Virus record (IMG/VR): IMGVR_UViG_3300009180_000118
Coordinates: 1-34,634 of that record
Strand: one strand, 5' to 3'
Source: a virus
DNA length: 34,634 nt
The notes beneath the pieces were generated by a model, which saw only the letters and a program-made list of their open reading frames with translations, had not been told where the DNA came from and did no database searches. Positions 16,685 through 23,670 of the stretch are shown here, piece by piece; position 1 is the first letter of the stretch; the number at the start of each line of letters is the position of its first letter. Made by a program: the position numbers and the translations under genes.

Positions 16685-16975
16685 ATGGAAACCATCGCAT
16701 TCAACACTGGACGCACCTACACCGAGCACGGGCAGCGCATAGCCGCCAAGCGCCTGGACAATGGGGCGATCATCATGCTGGACATTGATCGAGGGATTGA
16801 TTACCTACTGCACCCCACAACCCAGCTCACAAAGGCCGGCGTGATGCGCGCCTACGACCTTAGCGACGTTGTTTACCCTGCGGATATCGGCATGGACTAC
16901 GCCGATTACTATGCCCAGCTAAAAGAATTGCGCGCAGCCGCCGAGCTGGTTCCTACACTATTCCCAGCACTGTAA
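16685..16975 (+). CDS. Hypothetical early protein, first gene of the plus cluster
   Basis: 96 residues starting METIAFNTGRTYTEHGQRIA, with GAAAGGACG before the start. Alternating strands and helices appear (AKRLDNGAIIMLDIDRG). It has no cysteine and no catalytic motif. It opens the rightward cluster of very small genes directly after the divergent promoter region, a place where phages often keep early host-takeover genes. I do not recognise the family. Confidence 0.75.
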   Translation: METIAFNTGRTYTEHGQRIAAKRLDNGAIIMLDIDRGIDYLLHPTTQLTKAGVMRAYDLSDVVYPADIGMDYADYYAQLKELRAAAELVPTLFPAL

Positions 16976-16985
16976 AACTGCAGCC

Positions 16986-17007
16986 TATGCCCTCCCGCGA
17001 GGGTATA
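16986..17007 (+). other. Intergenic hairpin 1 of the plus cluster
   Basis: TATGCCCTC-CCGC-GAGGGTATA folds into a 9-bp stem (one G-U) ten bases after a stop codon. There is no U-tract, so it is unlikely to be a simple terminator. It may protect or process mRNA. Confidence 0.6.
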
Positions 17008-17042
17008 GACGGCGATTTTGCCGACAACCCAAAAGGCTAACC

Positions 17043-17204
17043 ATGCGACCCTATATTGCGTTTTATCGCGGCAAGCAAACAACAGTACACGCGCCCAGCT
17101 CATACGCCGCCCAGCAGCTCGCAGCCGCTTTTTTCAAAGCTCGAAAAGCTTATGACGTCACAGTAATGCTGGCGGACGTTATCCATGATGGGGCTGCACT
17201 GTGA
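17043..17204 (+). CDS. 53-residue conserved small phage protein
   Basis: The frame starts MRPYIAFYRGKQTTVHAPSS and continues AAQQLAAAFFKARKAYDVTV. I recall close relatives (xYIAFYRGKQTTVxA..SYAAQ) as very common small phage proteins with no known function. A predicted strand-turn-helix-strand layout fits a compact fold. AAAGG lies upstream. The stop overlaps the next GTG start (GTGA), indicating coupled translation. Confidence 0.75.
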   Translation: MRPYIAFYRGKQTTVHAPSSYAAQQLAAAFFKARKAYDVTVMLADVIHDGAAL

Positions 17205-17332
17205 AATACACACTAGAACCAGGCGCTGCCGGTTGGATTGTCACTAACTACGCCGGACAAAGCCGGACATTTGCCAAGCTATGGCTCGCGCTGGCCTACA
17301 TTCAAAAACAGCTAGGGGCTCATGATGCGTGA
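17201..17332 (+). CDS. 43-residue small protein with GTG start
   Basis: GTG at 17201 overlaps the previous stop by four bases. The product reads MKYTLEPGAAGWIVTNYAGQ and then SRTFAKLWLALAYIQKQLG: a short beta hairpin and a helix. No family is recognised. The frame is supported by its overlaps with genes at both ends and by the protein-like composition. No other frame is open across this stretch. Confidence 0.55.
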   Translation: MKYTLEPGAAGWIVTNYAGQSRTFAKLWLALAYIQKQLGAHDA

Positions 17333-17432
17333 GCACTACACCCCCACCAATCACCCCAGCCCGTGGGCTGCTGCTGCGCTGGTTGTAGCTATTGGCTGCG
17401 CCCTCGCTTATACCCTTTTCGCTTACCTATAG
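17322..17432 (+). CDS. 36-residue single-pass membrane microprotein
   Basis: ATG 17322 overlaps the previous stop by 11 bases. The first 14 residues are polar (MMREHYTPTNHPSP). The rest is one membrane helix of about 22 residues (WAAAALVVAIGCALAYTLFA). Such single-helix peptides are common in phage early regions and can modify the host envelope. That role is inference. ATG 17325 is an equivalent start. Confidence 0.55.
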   Translation: MMREHYTPTNHPSPWAAAALVVAIGCALAYTLFAYL

Positions 17433-17441
17433 GACGCCACT

Positions 17442-18128
17442 ATGTACACATTTATCCGCGCCAGCTCGAACCGGAAAACCGGACCAATACCGCAAACTTA
17501 CTCGCTCCGAAAAACTTGCCCCGATAGCTGCCCACACTACGGGCAGGACTGTTACGGGGAAGACTTTTACACCCGTATGCAGTGGGACAAAGTGCCAGCT
17601 CGCGGGGTCCCAATTGACATACTCGCCAGCTATATCCGCAACTTGCCACCGCTGCAATTGTGGCGTTATGGTATCGCCGGCGATCTTCCAGGCGATGGAG
17701 AGCTAGTCGACCCTTACGAGCTGGGGGTGATTGTTAAGGCCAATACGGGCCGCAAAGGCTTTGCATACAGTCACAAGCACCAGCCGCAGGCAATTAAGTG
17801 GATACGCGCCGCCAATGCTTGGGGCTTTGTCGTGAACTTGAGCGCGGACGATGCTGGACACGCCGACCGGCTCAGCGCCCACGGCTTGCCAGTGGTGTGC
17901 ATTGTGCCAAGCGATACGCCCAAACTGTCATTCACGCCCGAAGGTCGCCGCATTGTCGTATGCGAAGCGCAGACCCGCGCAGAATCGACTTGCGAGAATT
18001 GCGGTAATTGGGACGCATGGTGCAGCCGAGCCGACCGCGACTTTATTGTCGGTTTCCGAGCCCACGGCACACGCGCCAAGCGCACCGACCAGCTGGCGCG
18101 CCGAGTAATCCCTATCCTGAAAGCCTGA
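17442..18128 (+). CDS. Cys-rich metal or Fe-S binding-like phage protein (DUF7227-type)
   Basis: 228 residues. An N-terminal cluster RKTCPDSCPHYGQDCYGE places C26, C30 and C37, and a C-terminal group STCENCGNWDAWC places C184, C187 and C194, followed by FIVGFRAHGTRAKR. Between them lies an alpha/beta region with VVNLSADDAGHADRL. I associate this layout with a phage family called DUF7227 (from memory). The clusters suggest two structural metal sites or an Fe-S cluster, but the spacing is not a classical radical-SAM CxxxCxxC. It is the largest gene of the plus cluster. Confidence 0.7.
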   Translation: MYTFIRASSNRKTGPIPQTYSLRKTCPDSCPHYGQDCYGEDFYTRMQWDKVPARGVPIDILASYIRNLPPLQLWRYGIAGDLPGDGELVDPYELGVIVKANTGRKGFAYSHKHQPQAIKWIRAANAWGFVVNLSADDAGHADRLSAHGLPVVCIVPSDTPKLSFTPEGRRIVVCEAQTRAESTCENCGNWDAWCSRADRDFIVGFRAHGTRAKRTDQLARRVIPILKA

Positions 18129-18131
18129 ACC

Positions 18132-18389
18132 ATGATTAAGACAATGATCGCCAAATACGCCGGACGGGACGCAATCACCGGCCACCGGTTCAATGCTGGA
18201 GATGAGATCCAATACGACACCATTACCCGCAAAGCTTGGATCCACGAGCCTGGAGACATGGAGACAGCGCCGATATACGCCCCCGCCGGCGTGATCATGT
18301 TCAACGGGCAACACGGGCGGACGATCCACTACCGCAACCCGCGCGGACGCTGCGCGGACGCCCCGTGCTGTGGCTGCTGCACGATATAG
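18132..18389 (+). CDS. Small protein with C-terminal cysteine cluster
   Basis: 85 residues, starting three bases after the previous stop. The first part IAKYAGRDAITGHRFNAGDE resembles short phage beta modules in which the pattern xCxxTGxxIxxGDxI binds zinc, though here the first cysteines are replaced. The last twelve residues hold five cysteines (CADAPCCGCCTI), an unusual metallothionein-like ending. The neighbouring gene is also cysteine-rich, so both may act in a metal-dependent process. No specific function can be assigned. Confidence 0.65.
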   Translation: MIKTMIAKYAGRDAITGHRFNAGDEIQYDTITRKAWIHEPGDMETAPIYAPAGVIMFNGQHGRTIHYRNPRGRCADAPCCGCCTI

Positions 18390-18397
18390 GGCTATTT

Positions 18398-18422
18398 GTA
18401 AGCCCTGACGCGCAGGGCTTAC
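18398..18422 (+). other. Intergenic hairpin 2 of the plus cluster
   Basis: A perfect 10-bp stem GTAAGCCCTG / CAGGGCTTAC with an ACGCG loop lies eight bases after a stop codon. It is followed by GGGCTACC rather than T residues. The AAGCCC...GGGCTT theme recurs in hairpins 3 and 4. Confidence 0.7.
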
Positions 18423-18452
18423 GGGCTACCCCTAACCAATGAAAGGCAACCC

Positions 18453-18641
18453 ATGAGCAACGCACTAATGATCGCATACCACGCAAAAAACGACCGCCAA
18501 GGCTGGCACGAAGTAGCGCGACACCCCGCCGACTGGACAGGCTGGCACAAATTCGACCGCTCCATGATTGACGAAATGTTGCACCACGGACACATCACGA
18601 TCACTTGTGGCTGGAATATGTACCAGCTGGTGCGCGCATGA
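18453..18641 (+). CDS. Hypothetical 62-residue Trp/His-rich protein
   Basis: The sequence begins MSNALMIAYHAKNDRQGWHE and contains WTGWHKFDRSMID and HHGHITITCGW. It has five histidines and four tryptophans. GAAAGG precedes the start. Its stop overlaps the next ATG by four bases. No family is recognised. The repeated W/H pairs could mark a nucleic-acid or metal contact, but that is speculative. Confidence 0.65.
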   Translation: MSNALMIAYHAKNDRQGWHEVARHPADWTGWHKFDRSMIDEMLHHGHITITCGWNMYQLVRA

Positions 18642-18808
18642 GCTGGCTTGTTTTGACCCGTTTTCGCGGGTGGTGGGCTGACAGCTGGACGGAAAACGAC
18701 CAGCCCCTACGCTTTGCGACCCTACCGGCAGCGCTCGAAGCCATAAATCTACTGCTGGACGCTACCCCTGAACAATCCATAACCGACTACAAGGTAATCC
18801 AAGAATGA
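18638..18808 (+). CDS. Hypothetical 56-residue protein
   Basis: ATG 18638 overlaps the upstream stop (ATGA), which decides the start over a longer frame from 18605. The product begins MSWLVLTRFRGWWADSWTEN and ends in a helix (LPAALEAINLLLDATPEQS). It is a compact mixed alpha/beta candidate. It is coupled on both sides by ATGA overlaps. I do not recognise it. Confidence 0.6.
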   Translation: MSWLVLTRFRGWWADSWTENDQPLRFATLPAALEAINLLLDATPEQSITDYKVIQE

Positions 18809-18996
18809 TACACACCGAACACGCCTACCACGAAGCGGGCTATCAATACGAACGCCTATCACTACCCGCCAGCCGCATAAAACGGGCACAAGAGCTGCGC
18901 GCAATGATCGCCAGCGAAGAGCCGCAAGACCGCGACCACGCGCGCCGGTTGATCGACCAGGGTCGCAGGGAATACCAAACAAACGCAAAAGGCTAA
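18805..18996 (+). CDS. Hypothetical 63-residue charged helical protein
   Basis: The product starts MIHTEHAYHEAGYQYERLSL and then has a strongly charged helix (IKRAQELRAMIASEEPQDRD, HARRLIDQGRREY). The start is coupled to the previous stop. The stop is two bases before the next ATG. The last codons (AAAGGC) provide the ribosome site of the next gene. No recognised domain. Confidence 0.6.
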   Translation: MIHTEHAYHEAGYQYERLSLPASRIKRAQELRAMIASEEPQDRDHARRLIDQGRREYQTNAKG

Positions 18997-18998
18997 AA

Positions 18999-19190
18999 AT
19001 GCAAACATCCACCGAGCAAAAAATAGACGCTATTTGCCACGCCCCAGTCACTGAAACCCAAGCTCTGCGCGAAGCACTGGGGAACTTGATTTACTGGGCG
19101 AGCGTTAATAGCTGCGAGCTGCCCGACTCTGCCATGACGGAAGAGCTGACCGAGGCAATCCACACCGCGCAAAACGTGCTGCACAGATAG
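18999..19190 (+). CDS. Hypothetical 63-residue acidic helical protein
   Basis: It starts MQTSTEQKIDAICHAPVTET and continues with REALGNLIYWASVNSCELPD, then a second acidic helix. It is probably a two-helix protein. AAAGGC precedes the ATG. It ends the tightly coupled run that began at 18453 and is followed by hairpin 3. Family unknown. Confidence 0.6.
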   Translation: MQTSTEQKIDAICHAPVTETQALREALGNLIYWASVNSCELPDSAMTEELTEAIHTAQNVLHR

Positions 19191-19194
19191 CACT

Positions 19195-19218
19195 CAAAGC
19201 CTCGCGCGCGGGGCTTTG
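19195..19218 (+). other. Intergenic hairpin 3 of the plus cluster
   Basis: CAAAGCC and GGCTTTG pair across a CG-rich interior (TCGCGCGCGG) four bases after a stop codon. It is followed by GGGGCAAATG, so there is no U-tract. It has the same position and theme as hairpins 2 and 4. Confidence 0.65.
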
Positions 19219-19255
19219 GGGGCAAATGTGACCCACCACAAAGAAAGGCGAGAGT

Positions 19256-19459
19256 ATGAAACTATTGGACGCAACAGGGCGCGAGGCGCAGCTTGGACAG
19301 TACTACCCCACGTTTCGCGGGGAGATGTACTTACTGGTCGGCGCTCGAGAGCCACACAAACCCAGCAGCACCGGCAGGGTTTATGTGAAGCTGTCGCAAG
19401 ACGCTACCACCACGGAATTCTTTCCAGGCGTGTTCGGCATGAAATGGGCGCAGCAATGA
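19256..19459 (+). CDS. Hypothetical 67-residue beta-rich protein
   Basis: AAAGGCGAGAG precedes the ATG. The product MKLLDATGREAQLGQYYPTF followed by RGEMYLLVGAREPH and GRVYVKLSQDATTTEFFP looks like a small beta-barrel or OB/SH3-type fold (GxxVxxGxxY...). The stop overlaps the next ATG by four bases. The function is unknown. The fold comment is based on strand pattern alone. Confidence 0.65.
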   Translation: MKLLDATGREAQLGQYYPTFRGEMYLLVGAREPHKPSSTGRVYVKLSQDATTTEFFPGVFGMKWAQQ

Positions 19460-19677
19460 TGATCACGCAACCAAGCCAAATAGCACTCTATCGCCTGATG
19501 GTGCTGCGCTCCGGTCTACGGCTGGAGATCAAGGGTCTGAAGGTCAAAGGCGGCAAGAGCTGCTATTCGATCATTCGCACTGAATTCGGGCTGAAGGGCA
19601 ACCGCGCCAACGTATTGGAGCAGCTGGACGCCATCATTAACCACGAAACCGCACAGCTAGGGGAAGCGCGCGAGTGA
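19456..19677 (+). CDS. Hypothetical 73-residue protein
   Basis: ATG 19456 overlaps the previous stop, which fixes the start. A longer in-frame extension to 19216 is rejected because it would cover the previous gene. The product reads MMITQPSQIALYRLMVLRSG, then LRLEIKGLKVKGGKSCYSII and a helical end. I recall short phage proteins with a similar YRLxxLRxGLxLEIKGxK pattern and no known function. It is basic overall. Confidence 0.7.
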   Translation: MMITQPSQIALYRLMVLRSGLRLEIKGLKVKGGKSCYSIIRTEFGLKGNRANVLEQLDAIINHETAQLGEARE

Positions 19678-19683
19678 TATCTA

Positions 19684-19705
19684 CAAGCCCAGCGAGCTGG
19701 GTTTG
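19684..19705 (+). other. Intergenic hairpin 4 of the plus cluster
   Basis: CAAGCCCAG-CGAG-CTGGGTTTG forms a 9-bp stem with one G-U pair and a four-base loop, six bases after a stop codon. A half-site of the palindromic motif (CAACTGTAACAA, 19727-19738) follows just before the next ribosome site. Confidence 0.65.
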
Positions 19706-19748
19706 TGGGTCATCATTCGATGGCTGCAACTGTAACAAGGAGAGAATC

Positions 19749-20189
19749 ATGGGTCTAGATATGTACCTGAACGCGAAGAAATTTACTAGCTGGTCGTCTG
19801 ATGAAGACGCCGCGCCCACAGTGGATGGTGTACCGGAAGCCGCTGGGATGAAGCTTACCCACCTGAACTACGAGGGGATGTACTGGCGCAAGGCCAACGC
19901 GATCCACGCATGGTTTGTGGAGAACGTGCAGGACGGGGAAGACAATTGTCAGGAGTACTACGTCAGTTTTGATGACCTGATGAAGCTAATGGAGCTGTGC
20001 GGGGAAGTGATCGCCAACCCCGACAAGGCTGCGGAACTGCTACCACCACAAGGCGGGTTCTTCTTTGGAGCCGCCGAGGTGGATGACTGGTACTGGGAAC
20101 AGGTCAAGCGCACCCACAAGGAACTCAAGGAACTGCTGAGCAGGGAACTGGGCGACGAGTGGTCATTCACCTACCAATCATCATGGTGA
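19749..20189 (+). CDS. Conserved phage/bacterial protein (MGLDMYL family)
   Basis: 146 residues from ATG 19749, set by AAGGAGAGAATC upstream. It begins MGLDMYLNAKKFTSWSSDED. It has WRKANAIHAWFVENVQDGED, YYVSFDDLMKLMELCGEVI and LLPPQGGFFFGAAEVDDWYW. I recognise this as a widespread family in phages and bacteria (MGLDMYL..., WRKANAIHxWF). I know no proven biochemical role for it. Length is typical. It is followed directly by the zinc-motif protein gene. Confidence 0.8.
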   Translation: MGLDMYLNAKKFTSWSSDEDAAPTVDGVPEAAGMKLTHLNYEGMYWRKANAIHAWFVENVQDGEDNCQEYYVSFDDLMKLMELCGEVIANPDKAAELLPPQGGFFFGAAEVDDWYWEQVKRTHKELKELLSRELGDEWSFTYQSSW

Positions 20190-20194
20190 ACCAT

Positions 20195-20425
20195 ATGAAA
20201 AACGCTGAATTGATCAATGACGTTATTGAGCAAATCAAGCGCGATTTTGAGATTGGGGACTCCACCGCTGTGGTGGAGTTGCTTGCTGACCTCCCGCGCG
20301 AAAGTTTGCTGGCGTACCTACCCGAAGATGATGAAGCAGGCATTTGCCCAACCTGCAACGGGAGCGGGGAAGGGTATCACGAAGACACAGCCTGCTTTAC
20401 CTGCAAAGGACGAGGTACGTTCTAG
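20195..20425 (+). CDS. DnaJ-type zinc-motif small protein
   Basis: 76 residues from ATG 20195 (20183 is possible and would overlap the previous stop). The N-terminal half is an acidic helix bundle (IEQIKRDFEIGDSTAVVELL). The C-terminal half has CPTCNGSGEGYH and CFTCKGRG, two CxxCxGxG motifs like one zinc site of the DnaJ cysteine-rich domain. There is no J domain. Similar small proteins occur in phage early regions. The gene converges with the minus-strand primase gene, and their ends overlap by four bases. Confidence 0.7.
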   Translation: MKNAELINDVIEQIKRDFEIGDSTAVVELLADLPRESLLAYLPEDDEAGICPTCNGSGEGYHEDTACFTCKGRGTF

Positions 20426-21207
20426 AAGAACGGGCGGAGGGACTCGGCAGCTGCCTGGACTCCGACCCTCTGCTCAAAGTCGTTGAAGTCTTCACCAGCC
20501 TCGCCTAACCAATAGCGCGAGGCTATTTTTTTAGCAATACTTATCCCCATCGGGTCGTTGTCGGCAATCACCAACGGGTCTTGCACCGACTGGGCGATCT
20601 CTACCATGTTCCCAGCCGAGAAGCAAACGTGGATTGTGTACCGCTGGCGCATGGATTTGAGAGCGCGGCGCACTGATAAGCCTGTCGCAAGACCCTCCAC
20701 CAATACATTCCTGCCGTGGTTATCAATGACCAGGCTGGCTCCTTTTGTGCGCTGCCCTGATAAAAACTTCTTTGTTCCGTCTGCTTGGATTAACTGCAGC
20801 CCGACCAGCTTGCCATCCACCCGCATCGGGACTGTCAGCAGCCCCTTCCATACTTTGGCTGGCTCTGCAAACCCTTTGCGAATCAGGTATGGGTGCGGTT
20901 CAACTGTAACATTGTTATAGATGAATGCAGCCTTCTTTGCCGCATCCACCTGTTTCTGTTGCTGCTCTGCGATTCTGCGCTCCCGCTTGGCTGCTGCGTG
21001 TGGGTCAGGCACATACGGCTCATTCGACTGGTATCGGATCGGGGACTCATGGACTGCGTGGTTCTGCACCAAACCGCTTCTGCCGTCAAAAATGTACGCC
21101 CCGTTCTTTTTGCGCGGGTGATCTGTTGTTGGAACTCGCATCCAGCGCCCCTCCACCACATGGTCAATCAACAAGCCATGCGACTGTGCAAATTCTTCAA
21201 AACTCAT
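20422..21207 (-). CDS. Toprim-domain primase-like protein
   Basis: 261 residues. The N-terminal part (MSFEEFAQSHGLLIDHVVEG, GRWMRVPTTDHPRKKNG) resembles the CHC2-like head of phage and plasmid primases but lacks a zinc cysteine set. The Toprim core is at about residues 165-225: NVLVEGLATGLSVRRAL with the catalytic Glu at 171, and PLVIADNDPMG with Asp 216 and 218. It probably makes replication primers together with the adjacent helicase, whose stop overlaps its start by four bases. At 261 residues it is shorter than full primase-helicases. Confidence 0.85.
   Translation of the reverse strand: MSFEEFAQSHGLLIDHVVEGRWMRVPTTDHPRKKNGAYIFDGRSGLVQNHAVHESPIRYQSNEPYVPDPHAAAKRERRIAEQQQKQVDAAKKAAFIYNNVTVEPHPYLIRKGFAEPAKVWKGLLTVPMRVDGKLVGLQLIQADGTKKFLSGQRTKGASLVIDNHGRNVLVEGLATGLSVRRALKSMRQRYTIHVCFSAGNMVEIAQSVQDPLVIADNDPMGISIAKKIASRYWLGEAGEDFNDFEQRVGVQAAAESLRPFF
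20901..20923. promoter_or_regulatory. Palindromic operator-like site, copy 3 (inside primase gene)
   Basis: Core CTGTAACATTGTTATAG. On the coding strand it spells the primase residues YNNVTVE. It differs from copy 1 (reverse complement) by a single base over 23, far more than chance similarity would give. Confidence 0.55.
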
Positions 21208-22664
21208 GCCCTAGCCTTTGCGTATGCGATAGCTTTACTCTTAATCCAATTGAGTGTCTTGTGGCTGGGGGACTTTGTCTCCGATCCCAAGCCGCGAGGG
21301 AATGCCCCGTACTTCTCTTTGTACTTGTGCGCCGCCCAGCCATCCTTGTAGCCGCGCATTCGACTGTAGTACAACAGCTCGGAGTAAAAGCTTTGGTTCT
21401 CAGCGGTGGAGCTTTTGCCTGTCTCCAGCTCAATCATGTGGCCTGGTACGTTCAGAACCTCTTTCATGGGTCTGATCCAGCCGCACTCACCGCATTGCCG
21501 TCCAGGCCAAACCCACAACGCGCCGCATCCACCGCACTTGGACTCTTTTTTAACCTTCTCGGGTGGTTCTTTTTTGGTTGCCTCACCTCCATCTGGAAGC
21601 TCGGTCACACCATCAGCGAACAGGTCATCCCACTCCTTGCGGAACCTGAGATAGTTGCCGCTGTGATCAAGCCAAACGCCGTGCGTCTTACCCTCACATG
21701 GACGCATGACGCGCCCCATCTGCTGGACATGGCTGCTGAAGGACTTGGAGAAGGGTCGAGCCGACACGCCAATCATTACGTCAGGCACATCAAACCCTCG
21801 CGTGAGGATGTCGGTTGCGATCAGGCCGGTGATCTTTGTATCGGGACGGCTGAAGTCTTCAATGGTTTCCCGCTTGAAGTCATCCTCTTCTTTGTAGCTG
21901 ATGGACACAAAGTGATAACCGCGCTCAGCAAACTGTCGCACCAAGTCACGCCCATGCTCAACACCGGAGGCGAAAACTACAGTCTTGCGCGGTCCACCAA
22001 ACAGCTGGTTGGTTTTCTGTATCCACTCATCAACTATATCGCCGGTGATCTTCATGCCACGGGCGCTCACCTCGTCTTGCGACCACTCGCCAGCAACCTT
22101 CTTGGCTCCGGTCATGTCGATCTCTTTGGCAATGAAGATCTTGAGTGGAACAAGCCATTTATCCTCAATCAGCTCTCCTGTGGGCTTTGCACCAACCACA
22201 TGGGTGTAGGTGTCTCCCAATCCTTTTGTGAATGGGGTGGCGGTCAGGCCAATGACCTTTACTTGCGGATTGTCTTGGATGTACTGGATGACCTGTCTGC
22301 GCTGGACATGGCACTCGTCAATGATCAGGAGGCCAACGTCCGGGAAGTCAGCCCGGCGCTCCAGGGTCTGTGCGCTACAGACTTGGATGCTCTCATGGGG
22401 GCGGTATCGCCAGTGACCAGATTGCATGACGCCATGCGGGATTTTGTACTTGGAAAGGCGTGTGCTGGTCTGGTTAACCAACACAATCCGATCCAATACC
22501 ATTGCCACCCTGATACCTAGCTTGGCGTGTTCAGCCATAACGTGCATGGCTACTTCTGTTTTGCCAAATCCTGTTGGTGCATACAACAGTTGGCAGCGGT
22601 GCTGGGCAAATCCTTGGTCGAGTTTAGCCACAACATCCGCTTGATGCGGTCTTAAATTTATCAT
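21204..22664 (-). CDS. Superfamily 2 DNA helicase (DECH type)
   Basis: 486 residues with AGGAGAG before the start. Helicase motifs in order: RPHQ (5-8), Walker A APTGFGKT (29-36), DECH (116-119), TATP (141-144), the C-terminal RecA-like domain with GLIATDILTRGFDVPDV (280-296), and the arginine finger motif QQMGRVMRP (314-322). A zinc ribbon follows with CGGC (377-380) and CGEC (391-394). This is the RadD/UvsW-like layout of a replication or recombination helicase. It is coupled to the primase gene, suggesting they work together in phage replication. Confidence 0.92.
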   Translation of the reverse strand: MINLRPHQADVVAKLDQGFAQHRCQLLYAPTGFGKTEVAMHVMAEHAKLGIRVAMVLDRIVLVNQTSTRLSKYKIPHGVMQSGHWRYRPHESIQVCSAQTLERRADFPDVGLLIIDECHVQRRQVIQYIQDNPQVKVIGLTATPFTKGLGDTYTHVVGAKPTGELIEDKWLVPLKIFIAKEIDMTGAKKVAGEWSQDEVSARGMKITGDIVDEWIQKTNQLFGGPRKTVVFASGVEHGRDLVRQFAERGYHFVSISYKEEDDFKRETIEDFSRPDTKITGLIATDILTRGFDVPDVMIGVSARPFSKSFSSHVQQMGRVMRPCEGKTHGVWLDHSGNYLRFRKEWDDLFADGVTELPDGGEATKKEPPEKVKKESKCGGCGALWVWPGRQCGECGWIRPMKEVLNVPGHMIELETGKSSTAENQSFYSELLYYSRMRGYKDGWAAHKYKEKYGAFPRGLGSETKSPSHKTLNWIKSKAIAYAKARA

Positions 22665-22675
22665 GCTCTCTCCTG

Positions 22676-22693
22676 CTGGGAAACCGCCCAGCT
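22676..22693 (-). other. Hairpin just upstream of the helicase ribosome site
   Basis: GCTGGG and CCCAGC pair around a six-base loop between the ParB-like gene and the helicase gene. It ends about two bases before the AGGAGAG ribosome site, so it could affect access to it. There is no U-tract. Confidence 0.5.
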
Positions 22694-22700
22694 TCGGTGT

Positions 22701-23504
22701 TTACTTCTCTGCGCGTTTCTTCCAGTAGTTGATTTGCTTCAACATCTCAGTGTTCTTGGACATGAACTCATTCCGACTTTGGGTCATGGAATAAAGCTGT
22801 GCCTCAAGGTCTTTGACCTGCTCGCGCAACATAGTAATTGTGTCTTGCACCTCCTGCTTTGCCTCTTCCGAAACAGGCATAGACTGAACTGCAAGCATAT
22901 CTTTGAGCCGAGTATTCTCCTCCGAGATCACGCCAAATTCAGTTGCCAGCTCATTGATTTTTTCATCTTCTGTGGGCTCTTCATAGTCGGGCTCTATTGG
23001 TGCAGGCTTGCGTCCAATGCTTGTGGTATCGCGGCGCTTGCCATCTTTGCCAATGCTGGAGGACTTCTCGAGCCCCAATGCCTTGCGGATGCGACCAACA
23101 GTCATCTTGCTCACATCGCAGGCGACAGCGATCTGGTAGTCTGAAAACTCCCCTAGCTCGATATCCTCAAGAGCCAATTGAACAACGTAGCGGCGCTCTT
23201 CTGCGCTGCGTGGCTTGCCGTGCTTGGAATTTGCCTTCAAGGAGGCAATGAATGCATCACGCTTTGTGCCCTGAATAACATTGCCCAAAATCTCTTTGTA
23301 GCCAGCCTGGGTGTGTGCGTGTACGCGATGGAATCCATCAGACAACCAGTAGTGCTTGCCATCGAAGTACAGATCGACAGGTGGAAAGACCGCACCTTCC
23401 AGTAGCTGTTCTTTGTAGTGCTGTACAAGGCTGCCATCAAGCTCTTTGCGGGGCTGCGTTCCACCATCGAGGCGGATTTTTTCCAGCGAAATTTTTTCAG
23501 TCAT
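22701..23504 (-). CDS. ParB-like nuclease-fold DNA-binding protein
   Basis: 267 residues. The N-terminal ParB/sulfiredoxin-like domain shows LEKIRLDGGTQPRKELDGSL and WLSDGFHRVHAHTQAG (the GxHRxxA box). The middle (about 100-145) is a helix-turn-helix: LGEFSDYQIAVACDVSKMTV then GRIRKALG. A basic linker leads to a coiled coil at about 190-265. This matches phage ParB-like proteins. No partner ParA is seen, so partition is unlikely. Roles in transcription control or replication are more plausible. The start overlaps the previous 57-residue gene by eight bases. Confidence 0.85.
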   Translation of the reverse strand: MTEKISLEKIRLDGGTQPRKELDGSLVQHYKEQLLEGAVFPPVDLYFDGKHYWLSDGFHRVHAHTQAGYKEILGNVIQGTKRDAFIASLKANSKHGKPRSAEERRYVVQLALEDIELGEFSDYQIAVACDVSKMTVGRIRKALGLEKSSSIGKDGKRRDTTSIGRKPAPIEPDYEEPTEDEKINELATEFGVISEENTRLKDMLAVQSMPVSEEAKQEVQDTITMLREQVKDLEAQLYSMTQSRNEFMSKNTEMLKQINYWKKRAEK

Positions 23505-23670
23505 TTTTTTCCTTGAGTAACTGTCTTACTTGAACCATTGCATCTTTAAGGTCACCTTGCAATTGCTTGATGGCCTCATGCTGTGCTTGCATACGAATGT
23601 ACGACTCCTCCGAAAATTTAGCCAGATTACTGTGGCTCCATGCGGCAAAGTTTGGTACGTCATTTTTCAT
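23497..23670 (-). CDS. 57-residue coiled-coil protein
   Basis: ATG 23670 overlaps the upstream stop (ATGA), and the stop overlaps the ParB-like start. The product MKNDVPNFAAWSHSNLAKFS continues as a charged helix (QAQHEAIKQLQGDLKDAMVQ, VRQLLKEKND). The last codons, AAGGAAAAAAAT, double as the ribosome site of the ParB-like gene. No family is known. It may be a partner of the coiled coil next door. Confidence 0.6.
   Translation of the reverse strand: MKNDVPNFAAWSHSNLAKFSEESYIRMQAQHEAIKQLQGDLKDAMVQVRQLLKEKND

Noticed and set aside
22701-23504. Plasmid-type ParABS partition system
   Set aside because: Only a ParB-like protein is present. No ParA ATPase is nearby, and the recurrent palindromes are not clustered beside this gene as parS arrays would be.
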